Shown one piece after another: positions 43,161 to 51,944 of a stretch of DNA of 64,000 nt. Source of the DNA: Muribaculaceae bacterium (GTDB lineage Bacteria > Bacteroidota > Bacteroidia > Bacteroidales > Muribaculaceae); NCBI GenBank assembly GCA_017505535.1, contig JAFVPD010000031.1:118175-182174 (forward strand), read 5' to 3'. The notes under the pieces are model-generated. The model did no database searches and had not been told where the DNA came from. It saw only the letters and a program-made list of their open reading frames with translations. Within the stretch, counting starts at the first letter, position 1. Every line of letters begins with the position of its first letter. Made by a program: the position numbers and the translations under genes.

Positions 43161-43192
43161 CTAAGTTACGATAGATTGGTGACAGTGACAAA
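43161..43192 (-). promoter_or_regulatory. Promoter of the PorT-like gene
   Basis: On the minus strand TTTG (43189-43192) and TAACTTAG (43161-43168, one mismatch) are spaced 20 nt apart. Confidence 0.55.
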
Positions 43193-43330
43193 CTTTTGGG
43201 TGAAAAAGGGGCGGGTGTGATTTAATTTTGTACAAAGAGAATATAAAATTAGGCCTTACGGAAATTATGTTGTCATTTAGAGAATGGTGGGTGAGGTATA
43301 ATAATTGCAAGATTTTATGCATAAAATTAT

Positions 43331-43361
43331 TTTGTAGTCCCAAATATGTGTAGTAACTTTG
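43331..43361 (+). promoter_or_regulatory. Promoter of the YitT / LD-carboxypeptidase operon
   Basis: TTTG (43331-43334) and a perfect TAACTTTG (43354-43361) with 19 nt between, one of the best promoter matches in the window. The leader is about 34 nt. Confidence 0.75.
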
Positions 43362-43401
43362 ACCTCACAAAATAGAATTTAACTTATAAAAAAGAATCAT
43401 T

Positions 43402-44385
43402 ATGCCAACAACAGGGAAACGGCTCTGGGTATCAGCTAAAGACTATATAATGATAGTCTTGGGTATCGCAATTTATTCATTTGGTTTTTGTGCGTTTATT
43501 CTTCCTGAGGAGGTCGTTATCGGAGGGGCATCAGGTCTCAGCTCGTTGGTGTTTTTTGCCTCACAAAAACACTTGCCTTTTGAGATTCCGGTGGGTGTGA
43601 CACAATATGCGATCAACCTCATTCTTTTGGCCTTTGCATTTCGCATTGTGGGACGTCAGTTTGTTATACGCACTATTTTCGGGGCGACTGTGATCTCGAC
43701 AATGATTGGTATTATGCAACCATTGTTTCATGAGTTGTTGAATGGCCAACCACTCGTAGAGGGGCAGACATTCATGAATATAATAATAGGTGGAATATGT
43801 TGCGGTGCCGGTATCGGGTTGGCTTTTATACACAACGGAAGTACCGGTGGAACAGATATTGTTGCCGCAATGGTGTCAACCAAAACCAATGTGAGTATCG
43901 GTCGCACGATGTTATATACCGATTTTTGCATTATTTCTTCATCATACATTTTGTTCCAAGACCCCAATAAAATCGTGTATGGTCTTGTGGTGCTATTCAT
44001 TGCATCGTGGGTTGCCGACCAAATTATAAACACCAATCGTCAGGCAATTCAATTTACGATATTCTCTCCTCTTTGGGAAGAGATTGCCACTGCCATCAAT
44101 AATGAAGCCAATCGAGGTTGTACGGTGCTTGATGGTACAGGTTGGTATAGCAAGCAAAATGTAAAAGTGTTGCTTGTGATGTGTCGCAAAATAGAATCAA
44201 TAACGATTTTCCGCATTATAAAGTCGATTGATAAAGATGCATTTATCACTCAAGCCAATGTCAATGGCGTATATGGCAAAGGTTTTGACCAGATTAAGCT
44301 CAAGATAAAGCCAGGCGAGCAACGTGGGGCCAAGTCGGTTGCTACAAATAATGACGAATCAACAACTCCTACAACCGAAAAATGA
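43402..44385 (+). CDS. YitT family membrane protein (DUF161 plus DUF2179)
   Basis: A 327-residue protein with about five membrane segments. The GFCAFILPEEVVIGGASGLS and FIHNGSTGGTDIVAAM repeats are YitT hallmarks. The C-terminal DUF2179 domain (about 225-310) contains RGCTVLDGTGWYS and DAFITQANVNGVYGKGFD. The family is widespread, with uncertain transport substrate. It overlaps the following LD-carboxypeptidase gene by 4 nt (ATGA), so the two are translated together. Confidence 0.9.
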   Translation: MPTTGKRLWVSAKDYIMIVLGIAIYSFGFCAFILPEEVVIGGASGLSSLVFFASQKHLPFEIPVGVTQYAINLILLAFAFRIVGRQFVIRTIFGATVISTMIGIMQPLFHELLNGQPLVEGQTFMNIIIGGICCGAGIGLAFIHNGSTGGTDIVAAMVSTKTNVSIGRTMLYTDFCIISSSYILFQDPNKIVYGLVVLFIASWVADQIINTNRQAIQFTIFSPLWEEIATAINNEANRGCTVLDGTGWYSKQNVKVLLVMCRKIESITIFRIIKSIDKDAFITQANVNGVYGKGFDQIKLKIKPGEQRGAKSVATNNDESTTPTTEK

Positions 44386-45389
44386 GAAAAGTAATATTAA
44401 TGGCGGCCACATGTGCCGCCTTATTGCCATTTAGCCTATTGGCAAAGAAGTCTCACAGCCCTCAGATGGTGATGCCCGAATTTCTTGAAGAGGGTGATAC
44501 AATAGCAATTATTTCGCCAGCCTCAATTCCCGATTCGGCCGATGTGTATGGTGCATGTGAAGTGTTGCGTAGTTGGGGCTATGTTCCTGTGCTTGGTGAA
44601 CATGTGCTCACTGAGCATGGTTCGTTTGCCGGAACCATAGAGCAACGTTTGAGCGATTTGAATTGGGCGTTTGTTTCGCCAAATGTAAAGGCTGTCATGT
44701 GTAGCCGAGGTGGCTATGGTGCAATCCAGGAATTGCTCGAACTGCGCCCGGGCTTTTTTGCCGATTATCCCAAATGGCTCATTGGTTATAGTGATATTTC
44801 GGCAATTCATGCGGCAATGACAACCGACAAAGTGATGAGTATTCATGGGAACATGTGCGCCCCATTGTGCCCTGAGCAGGGAAATGACGCTCGTAGCGTT
44901 ACTCTGCGTAAATTGCTCAGAGGAGAGCTCCCTAAGTATGAAGTGCCTGCCGATACATTAAATCAATGTGGAGTTGCAACTGGAAAGTTGATAGGCGGGA
45001 ATATGGCGGTGCTCATGGACATTGCATGCTCCGATATAGATGTATTGCAGAATGAAGTTGATTATATCCTTTTTGTTGAAGATGTCGATGAGTCGTTGCA
45101 GTCGTTAAATCGCATGATTTATCGCATGAAGGCTGCCGGTATCTTTGACCGAATAAAGGGACTTATTGTTGGACAGTTTGCCAATGCTCCGGCCAATAAG
45201 GACTTTAATCACATAAATGAGGTATTTCATAGTGTGGTAAAAGATTATGATTTTCCGGTGTGCTATAATTTCCCGGTAGGACATGTTGAGGAGAATTTTC
45301 CACAAATAGAAGGTGCGCGTGTTACGCTCACTGTCAATTCAGAAGGCGCTACGCTTGAGTATCACAAGTTAATTTTCATAACAAGATAA
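44382..45389 (+). CDS. LD-carboxypeptidase, S66 family
   Basis: A 335-residue serine peptidase that trims the terminal D-alanine from L,D-tetrapeptides in murein recycling. The nucleophile Ser137 is in GYSDIS; the triad is completed by Glu in FVEDVDE and His in PVGHVEEN. The N-terminal ISPAS and CSRGGYG motifs fit the family. The first about 20 residues are a signal peptide (LLPFSLLAKK), so it probably acts in the periplasm, unlike the cytoplasmic LdcA of enterobacteria. It is coupled to the YitT gene. Confidence 0.92.
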   Translation: MRKVILMAATCAALLPFSLLAKKSHSPQMVMPEFLEEGDTIAIISPASIPDSADVYGACEVLRSWGYVPVLGEHVLTEHGSFAGTIEQRLSDLNWAFVSPNVKAVMCSRGGYGAIQELLELRPGFFADYPKWLIGYSDISAIHAAMTTDKVMSIHGNMCAPLCPEQGNDARSVTLRKLLRGELPKYEVPADTLNQCGVATGKLIGGNMAVLMDIACSDIDVLQNEVDYILFVEDVDESLQSLNRMIYRMKAAGIFDRIKGLIVGQFANAPANKDFNHINEVFHSVVKDYDFPVCYNFPVGHVEENFPQIEGARVTLTVNSEGATLEYHKLIFITR

Positions 45390-45395
45390 AACAAC

Positions 45396-45436
45396 ACGAG
45401 GAGACTTCGCCATGAAATCTCCTCGTATTGTTTTTT
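45396..45436 (+). terminator. Terminator of the LD-carboxypeptidase operon
   Basis: ACGAGGAGA pairs with TCTCCTCGT and is followed by a T-run, between convergent genes. Confidence 0.75.
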
Positions 45437-45449
45437 GCTCTTTTGAAAA

Positions 45450-45998
45450 TTATTCTTCAAAAGACATTTCTTCAAAACCTTCGGCATTAAATTCATCTTC
45501 ATTGTATCCGTCCGACCCATAGAAGTCTTCATCAATATCTTCGGCGACTAATGCTGCTTTAGCTTCGATTTTAGCTTCATATTCTTCAAAGTCGATAGTT
45601 TGAGAAGGTGGATTTCCCATTGAACATGTGCAAACCGGATCTTTGAGTTTTTTGCCTGTTATGATTTCTTTTAGCTCGATAAAGAATGCACGATCGGTCA
45701 TGTAGTCAAACACAAAGATGAGACGTTGTCCTTCATCTTCGAGGTAATCACTTAGGATTACTTCGTCCATAAGCCACACGTCTTGGTCGCTATCAAAGTC
45801 CATGTCCTCCAATGCTATCTCTTTCTCTTTTTCCCAATTGTTGTCACAAAGGAAGAATGAGCACATTTGGTGTTTGTCATACCCCACTGATTCGCAAATA
45901 GCGTTGCGCAAGTCGAGGAATGTCATGTCGGCATCAATTTTAATTTCTCTTTTGAAGTTGTCAACTTCATCAGATACCATGCGAAAGTTGAATATCAT
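45450..45998 (-). CDS. pRiA4b ORF-3-like protein
   Basis: A 182-residue acidic protein. The N-terminal 120 residues, with FNFRMVSDEVDNFKREIKID and FFLCDNNWEKEKEI, resemble the plasmid pRiA4b ORF-3 family, which has unknown function and is scattered among chromosomes and mobile elements. The C-terminal about 50 residues are highly acidic (EDIDEDFYGSDGYNEDEF), which is unusual and may mediate binding to a basic partner. A full promoter lies upstream. No other mobile-element gene is nearby, so recent transfer is not supported. Confidence 0.78.
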   Translation of the reverse strand: MIFNFRMVSDEVDNFKREIKIDADMTFLDLRNAICESVGYDKHQMCSFFLCDNNWEKEKEIALEDMDFDSDQDVWLMDEVILSDYLEDEGQRLIFVFDYMTDRAFFIELKEIITGKKLKDPVCTCSMGNPPSQTIDFEEYEAKIEAKAALVAEDIDEDFYGSDGYNEDEFNAEGFEEMSFEE

Positions 45999-46063
45999 AT
46001 CAGTAAAATCTATTCGTTTTTTATTTTAAATTAGTCTTGATCTCGTGTTTCAGAATTATGATG

Positions 46064-46095
46064 CAAATATAGTATTTAGTCTGTCAACTTTCAAA
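46064..46095 (-). promoter_or_regulatory. Promoter of the pRiA4b ORF-3-like gene
   Basis: On the minus strand TTTG (46092-46095) and TATATTTG (46064-46071) with 20 nt between, giving a leader of about 60 nt. Confidence 0.65.
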
Positions 46096-46181
46096 ATTTT
46101 ATCAGCAAATATTCAATAAAAATTTTTGCAACTGAATTTTTAAGGAATTTGCGTGAGTGAATCCCTCGGATAATATGTCAC

Positions 46182-46216
46182 AAAAACGGCGAACCTTATA
46201 TAATAGGCTCGCCGTT
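46182..46216 (-). terminator. Intrinsic terminator of the serine palmitoyltransferase gene
   Basis: AACGGCGA pairs with TCGCCGTT with an inner CCT/AGG pairing, then a T-tract on the minus strand. Confidence 0.75.
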
Positions 46217-46242
46217 TGTCTATATTTGCAGAGGTTTTCTTC

Positions 46243-47430
46243 CTACGGAATGAGATTGTGAGCTCTAAATACTTTTTGAATTTTTTCAAGCGCTGTTGTG
46301 ACTTGCTCTTTGGTGTGAGTAGCCATTAGGCTGAAACGAATAAGTGTGTCGTGTGGAGCTACTGCGGGAGAAACAACAGGGTTTACAAAGATGCCTTCTT
46401 CAAACAATTCAGCAGTAATTGCAAATGTCAAGTTGTTGTCGCGAATGTACAATGGAATGATTGGAGTTGATGTGTTACCAATTTCACAACCCATGTTACG
46501 GAAGCCGTCAAGAGCATAATTGGTCATTTCCCAAAGTTTTTCTTGGCGCTCGGGCTCTTGTTCCATAATATCTATTGCTTTGAGAGCTGCAGCTGTAGAT
46601 GCAGGAGTGATACTTGCAGTGAAGATATATGAACGAGAGTGGTGGCGAAGGAAGTTGGTGATTTCTTTGTCGGTTGCGATGAATCCACCCAAAGATGCAA
46701 ATGATTTGCTGAATGTACCCATGATGAGGTCAACATCTTTAGTTACACCGAAGTGGTCGCAAGTGCCACGTCCGCCATGACCAAATACTCCGATACTGTG
46801 AGCTTCGTCAACCATTACGCTTGCATTGTATTTCTTGGCAAGTTCAACGATTTTGGGAAGGTTGGCTACATCTCCTTCCATAGAGAAAACACCATCGGTT
46901 ACGATGAGCTTAACTTTATCGGGATCACATTTTTGGAGTTGTTTTTCAAGCGACTCCATATCGTTGTGCTTGTATTTGAGTTGTTGAGAGAACGAAAGTC
47001 GGCGTCCTTCAATGATAGAAGCGTGGTCTTGTTCGTCCCAAAGGATATAGTCTTCACGACCGGTCAATGAAGATACAACACCAAGATTTACACCAAATCC
47101 GGTAGAATAGATCATCACGTCTTCTTTGCCAATATATTCAGCGATGCGTGCTTCGAGTTGTTTGTGCAAATCAAGAGTTCCGTTAAGGAATGGAGAGCCG
47201 GCGCAACCTGTTCCATATTTACGAGTTGCCTCTATTGCGGCTTCTTTGATGCGAGGATCGTTGACAAGTCCGGTGTAGCAATTAGACCCAAACATGAGAA
47301 CTTTGCGACCATTGATAATTACTTCAGGGTCTTGTTCGCTTGAAATTGCACGAAAATAGGGATAAATTCCGAGCGCTTTAGCCTCTTGAGGGGCAGTGTA
47401 TTTTGCGAGTTTAGCTTGTAATAGCTTCAT
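46243..47430 (-). CDS. spt: Alpha-oxoamine synthase, probable serine palmitoyltransferase
   Basis: A 395-residue PLP enzyme that would join serine and an acyl-CoA to make 3-ketosphinganine, the first step of sphingolipid synthesis. The PLP lysine is Lys242 in GTFSKSFAS, VDEAHS is at 207-212, and the substrate-stacking His136 is in QDHASI. The N-terminus KLLQAKLAKY, then GIYPYFR, and the RRLSFSQQLKYKHND stretch match what I recall of Bacteroides SPT better than glycine C-acetyltransferase (Kbl) or BioF. Annotation pipelines often call it Kbl. Monocistronic, with its own promoter and terminator. Confidence 0.82.
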   Translation of the reverse strand: MKLLQAKLAKYTAPQEAKALGIYPYFRAISSEQDPEVIINGRKVLMFGSNCYTGLVNDPRIKEAAIEATRKYGTGCAGSPFLNGTLDLHKQLEARIAEYIGKEDVMIYSTGFGVNLGVVSSLTGREDYILWDEQDHASIIEGRRLSFSQQLKYKHNDMESLEKQLQKCDPDKVKLIVTDGVFSMEGDVANLPKIVELAKKYNASVMVDEAHSIGVFGHGGRGTCDHFGVTKDVDLIMGTFSKSFASLGGFIATDKEITNFLRHHSRSYIFTASITPASTAAALKAIDIMEQEPERQEKLWEMTNYALDGFRNMGCEIGNTSTPIIPLYIRDNNLTFAITAELFEEGIFVNPVVSPAVAPHDTLIRFSLMATHTKEQVTTALEKIQKVFRAHNLIP

Positions 47431-47517
47431 ATTATAGCTTTAAATATTTTTAGTTATATCAATCAGAGAATTTTTTTCGCAAAGAAGTTAGAGTTTTTTA
47501 GCGAAAATTTTATTTTG

Positions 47518-47525
47518 CAAAGATA
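47518..47525 (-). promoter_or_regulatory. -7 element of the serine palmitoyltransferase gene
   Basis: TATCTTTG followed by C on the minus strand, giving a leader of about 80 nt. Confidence 0.5.
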
Positions 47526-47607
47526 CTAAATATTGATGAGATTGCATTTATAAAACAATTATTTTTTGCACATTATTTCAGTTTTGTGCAAAAATGGAAT
47601 TACAACA

Positions 47608-47646
47608 CAAAAAAACAAACGGCACGTCGTGTGACCGATGTGCCGT
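47608..47646 (-). terminator. Intrinsic terminator of the zinc-ribbon gene
   Basis: ACGGCAC pairs with GTGCCGT, followed by a T-rich tract of about ten bases on the minus strand. Confidence 0.7.
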
Positions 47647-47670
47647 AGTGTATACTATGACTGTTAATTG

Positions 47671-48441
47671 TTAAGCGTTTTCTTGTATGCCAGCCAATTC
47701 GGGGTCAATCATGATGCGACCGCAATATTCGCAAACGATGATTTTCTTGCGCATTTTGATTTCAGCTTGGCGTTGAGCAGGAATGCGGTTAAAGCAACCG
47801 CCACAAGCGTTACGTTGAATGTAAACGATGCCTAATCCGTTGCGAGCATTTTTGCGTATGCGTTTGAATGCAGCAAGAGTGCGAGTGTCAATTTGAGGCT
47901 CAAGCGCTTTAGCCTGTTCGCGCAAACGTTCTTCGTCTTGGCGAGTTTCCGATACGATTTCGTCAAGCTCGGCTTTCTTTTCTTCGAGAATGTGGTTGCG
48001 ATCAACAAGAGTTTCTTCAGTCGCTGCAATTTCTTGTTTTTTGTTTTCAATCACACGAGAATATTCGCGAATGTGTTTGTCGCACAACTCAATTTCAAGA
48101 GTTTCAAACTCAATTTCTTTAGAAAGGAGGTCAAACTCACGATTGTTTCTTACATTGTCGAGTTGATTTTTGTAGCGTTCAATTTTAGCCTTAGCTTCAT
48201 TGATTTTGGCGTCTTCAGCTACCGATGCGAGACGCAATTCTTCAATTTCACGTTGGTATTTTTCAACGCGAGTGTGAAGTCCTACAATGTTGTCTTCAAG
48301 GTCTTTAACTTCGAGAGGCAACTCTCCGCGAATTGTTTTGATACGGTCTATTTCTGAGAGGATTGTCTGCAATTCATAGAGAGCTTTGAGACGTTGTTCC
48401 ACTGAGAGTGATTGTTCGTTTTTTGTCTTATCAGTAGCCAT
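47671..48441 (-). CDS. Zinc-ribbon coiled-coil protein (C4-type, DUF164-like)
   Basis: A 256-residue protein. Its first 200 residues are a long antiparallel coiled coil rich in Glu, Lys and Leu. Its C-terminus is a C4 zinc ribbon (CGGCFNR near 213 and CEYCGRIM near 236). This matches the CdsZ/DUF164 family, which binds nucleic acid or acts as a scaffold; its exact role in Bacteroidota is unclear. It follows the Nif3-like gene by 3 nt but also has a -7 element inside that gene. Confidence 0.88.
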   Translation of the reverse strand: MATDKTKNEQSLSVEQRLKALYELQTILSEIDRIKTIRGELPLEVKDLEDNIVGLHTRVEKYQREIEELRLASVAEDAKINEAKAKIERYKNQLDNVRNNREFDLLSKEIEFETLEIELCDKHIREYSRVIENKKQEIAATEETLVDRNHILEEKKAELDEIVSETRQDEERLREQAKALEPQIDTRTLAAFKRIRKNARNGLGIVYIQRNACGGCFNRIPAQRQAEIKMRKKIIVCEYCGRIMIDPELAGIQENA

Positions 48442-48444
48442 TGC

Positions 48445-49551
48445 TTACAAATAATTTATTGGATTATTTTCTTTTTCTGAATAATAGACTGCAAAGTTAG
48501 GAAATTTTTCTGTAATTACGTGATAAAAAATCTCTTTTGTGTATTGTTCACTTTCAAAATGGCCTATGTCAATGATGAGAATTTGATGAGCATAGTCCAC
48601 AAAATCGTGATAACGAGTGTCGGAAGTGATAAATGCTTGTGCGCCCGATTTGATTGCGTTGGGAATCATAAATGCCCCTGCGCCACCACACATTGCGATG
48701 CGTTTTATACACATGTCGGGATCGAAGGCATTACATCTCACTACCGGTGACGAAAATGTTGCTTTGACGTTTTCGATGAGTTGCTGAGGGGTGAGCGTAG
48801 TTGTTGATTGAGCCACTACACCAGAACCGGTATATTTTGATGAATTTTCAAGTGCGATAAATTCATACGCGGGCTCTTCATAGGGGTGAGCATCAATCAT
48901 AGCAGTCTCTACTTTATGTCGCAACCATCGAGGCAATATCACGTCAATGCGAGTTTCCGGCTCGATGTGATATTCCATGATGTCTCCCACAAATGGAGAT
49001 GCACCGTCAAGTGCTTTAAAGGAGCCTTCTCCTTTTGTTGAAAAGCTACATGACTCATAGTTGCCCAATTGTCCGGCTCCGGCATTGAAGAGAGCTACTT
49101 TAACTATGTCGGCATGGGTATTGGGTACGATTACCGATAATTTCAGCATTTTGCCCACTTGAGGGGCAAGTGTCGCAATGTTTGTCAATCCGAGTTTTTG
49201 TGCCATGCGCCACGATACTCCGTTAGTAGCGTTGTCGATAGCAGTGTGGCATGAATATATTGTCACTCCGGCGGTAATAGCCTTTATGACTGTTTGCTCT
49301 ACAAGCGTATGGCCGGTAATGCGTTTTAGTCCTTTGAACAAAATCGGGTGATGTGAGATGACAAGGTTACACCCTTTTTCAATTGCCTCATCAATGATGG
49401 CCGGGGTTGCATCTACACACAAAAGGACTCCGGTGCAAACATCGGATATTTTACCAACTTGAACACCACAATTGTCCCATTCTTCTTGTATGTGTAAAGG
49501 AGAATGGGCTTCAATTGCTGTGATTATATCTTGAATCAGTAGATTGTTCAT
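48445..49551 (-). CDS. Nif3-like dinuclear metal-centre protein
   Basis: A 368-residue member of the Nif3/DUF34 family, which forms a hexameric toroid with a two-metal site. GVLLCVDATPAIIDEAIEKGCNLVISHHP carries two conserved histidines (about 66-68), and a C-terminal GHFESEQY supplies more ligands. A middle insertion (about 130-230), present in many long members, resembles the PII-like domain. Biochemical role is debated (GTP cyclohydrolase-like or metal insertase). Its start overlaps the aspS stop by one base, and the zinc-ribbon gene follows after 3 nt. Confidence 0.9.
   Translation of the reverse strand: MNNLLIQDIITAIEAHSPLHIQEEWDNCGVQVGKISDVCTGVLLCVDATPAIIDEAIEKGCNLVISHHPILFKGLKRITGHTLVEQTVIKAITAGVTIYSCHTAIDNATNGVSWRMAQKLGLTNIATLAPQVGKMLKLSVIVPNTHADIVKVALFNAGAGQLGNYESCSFSTKGEGSFKALDGASPFVGDIMEYHIEPETRIDVILPRWLRHKVETAMIDAHPYEEPAYEFIALENSSKYTGSGVVAQSTTTLTPQQLIENVKATFSSPVVRCNAFDPDMCIKRIAMCGGAGAFMIPNAIKSGAQAFITSDTRYHDFVDYAHQILIIDIGHFESEQYTKEIFYHVITEKFPNFAVYYSEKENNPINYL
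48492..48499 (-). promoter_or_regulatory. Internal -7 element for the zinc-ribbon gene
   Basis: A perfect TAACTTTG followed by C on the minus strand, inside the 3' end of the Nif3-like gene and about 50 nt upstream of the zinc-ribbon ATG. The -33 region is weak. Confidence 0.45.
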
Positions 49552-51311
49552 TAATCTTTGTTGGTGGGCAAAATTGCAAGTGCAAGTTCGTCAAGTTGAG
49601 ATTGATCGATTGTTGATGGTGCATCAATCATCACATCACGACCCGAGTTGTTTTTGGGGAATGCAATAACGTCGCGTATTGAGTCGAGTCCGGCAAGAAT
49701 TGATACAAAACGATCAAATCCAAATGCTAAACCACCATGAGGAGGTGCGCCATATTTGAATGCATTCATCAAGAATCCAAATTTGTATTGGGCATCTTCT
49801 TGAGTCAAGCCAAGAAGGCTGAACATCTTGTTTTGGAGCTCAGCATCATGTATACGAATACTTCCGCCTCCCAATTCATTGCCGTTTACAACCATGTCAT
49901 AGGCTGTTGCTCTAACGTCGCCTGTTGCGCTATCAAGTTTGTCAATGTCGTCGGGATTTGGCGAGGTGAATGGGTGGTGCATTGCATAGTAGCGTTGAGT
50001 TTCGTCGTCCCATTCAAATAGTGGGAAATCGATAACCCATAAGCATGAGAATTTTTGCGGGTCGCGCAATCCCATGCGGCTACCCATTTCAAGTCGCAAT
50101 TCGCATAGTTGTTTGCGAGTTTTCATTGTTTCGCCTGCCAAGATGAGAATGAGGTCACCTTTGGTTGCTTCGCAACGATAGGCCCAAGTGCGTAATTCTT
50201 CTTCGGTATAGAATTTAGATACCGAGCTTTTTATTGACCCATCTTCTTCGAGTTTTACCCACATGAGACCTTTAGCTCCGATTTGTGGACGTTTTACGAA
50301 GTCGGTGAGTTGGTCAAGTTGTTTGCGAGTGTAATTGGCACAACCTTTAGCGCAAATAGCTCCCACATATGGAGCGTCATCAAGCACTGCAAAACCTTTT
50401 CCGACAGTTAGATCCTTGATTTCCACAAACTTCATTTCAAAACGTGTGTCAGGCTTGTCGCTACCATAATATTTCATGGCATCGGCCCATGTCATGCGAG
50501 GGAATGGCTCTGTAAAATCAATATCTTTTACATATTTAAATATGTGTTTTACAAGTCCCTCAAACATTTGTAGTACATCTTCTTGTTGCACAAACGACAT
50601 TTCACAGTCGATTTGTGTAAATTCGGGCTGACGGTCGGCACGAAGGTCTTCGTCACGGAAACATTTTACAATTTGGAAATATCGGTCAAATCCACTCACC
50701 ATGAGCAATTGTTTAAATGTTTGTGGAGACTGAGGCAATGCATAGAATTCGCCCGGATTCATGCGAGAAGGTACCACAAAGTCGCGTGCTCCTTCAGGGG
50801 TGGATTTAATGAGTACTGGGGTTTCAACTTCGATAAACCCTTTATCGTCAAGATAACGACGTATTTCAAACGCCATCTTATGACGGAGTTCAAGATTGCG
50901 ACGTATTGCAGGACGTCGCAAGTCAAGATAGCGATATTTCATGCGAATATCGTCACCGCCATCAGTGTCATCTTCAATAGTGAATGGTGGTACGTCTGAT
51001 TTATTGAGGATATTTAATTCAGTAGCGATGATTTCAATCTCACCGGTGGGAAGATTGGCATTTTTGCTTGAACGCTCGGCAACTTCGCCAGTAACTTGTA
51101 TCACATATTCACGTCCAAGATGATTGGCCTGTTCACACAATGCTGCATTACTTTCGTTATTAAAAACGACTTGTGTCACCCCATAACGATCGCGCATGTC
51201 AACAAATGTCATACCTCCCATTTTGCGGCTACGTTGTACCCAACCGGCAAGCGTAACAATGCTTCCGGCATCGCTCAGGCGGAGTTCTCCGCACGTTTTA
51301 GTCCTATACAT
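49551..51311 (-). CDS. aspS: Aspartyl-tRNA synthetase, bacterial type
   Basis: A 586-residue class II synthetase with the N-terminal OB anticodon-binding fold (about 1-105), the catalytic core and the GAD insertion typical of bacterial AspRS. Motif 2 is [22 protein letters not shown] (FRDEDLR), and motif 3 is GGLAFGFDR near 540. The class II QSPQ loop ([11 protein letters not shown]) is present. It charges tRNA-Asp; whether it is discriminating or also acts on tRNA-Asn is not clear from what I see. First gene of the aspS, Nif3-like, zinc-ribbon cluster. Confidence 0.96.
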   Translation of the reverse strand: MYRTKTCGELRLSDAGSIVTLAGWVQRSRKMGGMTFVDMRDRYGVTQVVFNNESNAALCEQANHLGREYVIQVTGEVAERSSKNANLPTGEIEIIATELNILNKSDVPPFTIEDDTDGGDDIRMKYRYLDLRRPAIRRNLELRHKMAFEIRRYLDDKGFIEVETPVLIKSTPEGARDFVVPSRMNPGEFYALPQSPQTFKQLLMVSGFDRYFQIVKCFRDEDLRADRQPEFTQIDCEMSFVQQEDVLQMFEGLVKHIFKYVKDIDFTEPFPRMTWADAMKYYGSDKPDTRFEMKFVEIKDLTVGKGFAVLDDAPYVGAICAKGCANYTRKQLDQLTDFVKRPQIGAKGLMWVKLEEDGSIKSSVSKFYTEEELRTWAYRCEATKGDLILILAGETMKTRKQLCELRLEMGSRMGLRDPQKFSCLWVIDFPLFEWDDETQRYYAMHHPFTSPNPDDIDKLDSATGDVRATAYDMVVNGNELGGGSIRIHDAELQNKMFSLLGLTQEDAQYKFGFLMNAFKYGAPPHGGLAFGFDRFVSILAGLDSIRDVIAFPKNNSGRDVMIDAPSTIDQSQLDELALAILPTNKD

Positions 51312-51385
51312 AATTTATATTAGGTGTTTAGATTATTTAATTCATAATGATGCTATTGACATGGGTCAACAGAACAAATTTTGTG

Positions 51386-51393
51386 TAAAGTTA
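51386..51393 (-). promoter_or_regulatory. Possible -7 element of aspS
   Basis: TAACTTTA on the minus strand, one mismatch from consensus, about 75 nt upstream of aspS. Confidence 0.35.
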
Positions 51394-51442
51394 CACTAAA
51401 TAGCCGTAATAAGGAAATCCTTTGGCATAAAAATCTTTTTTT

Positions 51443-51790
51443 TCAACGTTTACGGAATAAAAGTTTCAGTCTTTGCCAAAAGGACGGGCGCGAAGTCTTT
51501 ACATTTACGTTTACGCCATCATCTTTTTTGTTTAAAAATATAATTGACGATTGCATGACAATAGCTACTTCTTCTTCAAAATTCTCTATTCCATGAATGC
51601 GATTTAACAGAAGTTTTCTAAAAGGGGAATGCTCGTTCATATTGTGAATTATCAGCCGATTGTCTTCTATCGTAATTTCATGATGTTCAGCAGTTTGTTC
51701 AAATAGTAACGACAAGTTTAAATCGTCAATGCAAGATGGACATCGACGATAAGTCTTATATAATTCTTTGATTACTAATGGTGTGATCAT
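51443..51790 (-). CDS. Small hypothetical protein, basic C-terminus
   Basis: A 115-residue protein with no family I recognise, no signal peptide and no membrane segment. It contains a CPSC pair (CPSC at 18-21) and a strongly basic tail (FWQRLKLLFRKR), which may bind nucleic acid or an acidic membrane surface. It lies between the aspS promoter region and the sodium-pump operon with more than 100 nt on both sides, so it is probably its own unit. No clear promoter was found. Confidence 0.55.
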   Translation of the reverse strand: MITPLVIKELYKTYRRCPSCIDDLNLSLLFEQTAEHHEITIEDNRLIIHNMNEHSPFRKLLLNRIHGIENFEEEVAIVMQSSIIFLNKKDDGVNVNVKTSRPSFWQRLKLLFRKR

Positions 51791-51884
51791 CTCTACAAAC
51801 GCAATGTGATGGGTTGTGATTTCGGTTATCTATGTGCTTAACGTTCAAACCCGTTACATAGTTTATGTGTTTTTGTTTTTTTAA

Positions 51885-51925
51885 GAAAAAAAGAATGGCG
51901 ATCTCACAATGAGTCGCCATTCTTC
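51885..51925 (-). terminator. Intrinsic terminator of the methylmalonyl-CoA decarboxylase operon
   Basis: AAGAATGGCGA pairs with TCGCCATTCTT, then a T-run of seven on the minus strand; very strong. Confidence 0.85.
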
Positions 51926-51944
51926 TATTGAATCGATTTTAGAA

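Noticed and set aside
45450..45998. Remnant of a plasmid or transposon
   Set aside because: The pRiA4b ORF-3 name suggests mobility, but no transposase, inverted repeat or integrase was found nearby and the gene has a normal promoter.
46243..47430. Glycine C-acetyltransferase (Kbl) or BioF
   Set aside because: Possible by fold, but the N-terminus and the RRLSFSQQLKYKHND stretch match serine palmitoyltransferase as I recall it, and no threonine dehydrogenase or biotin gene is nearby. Residual doubt is kept in the confidence.
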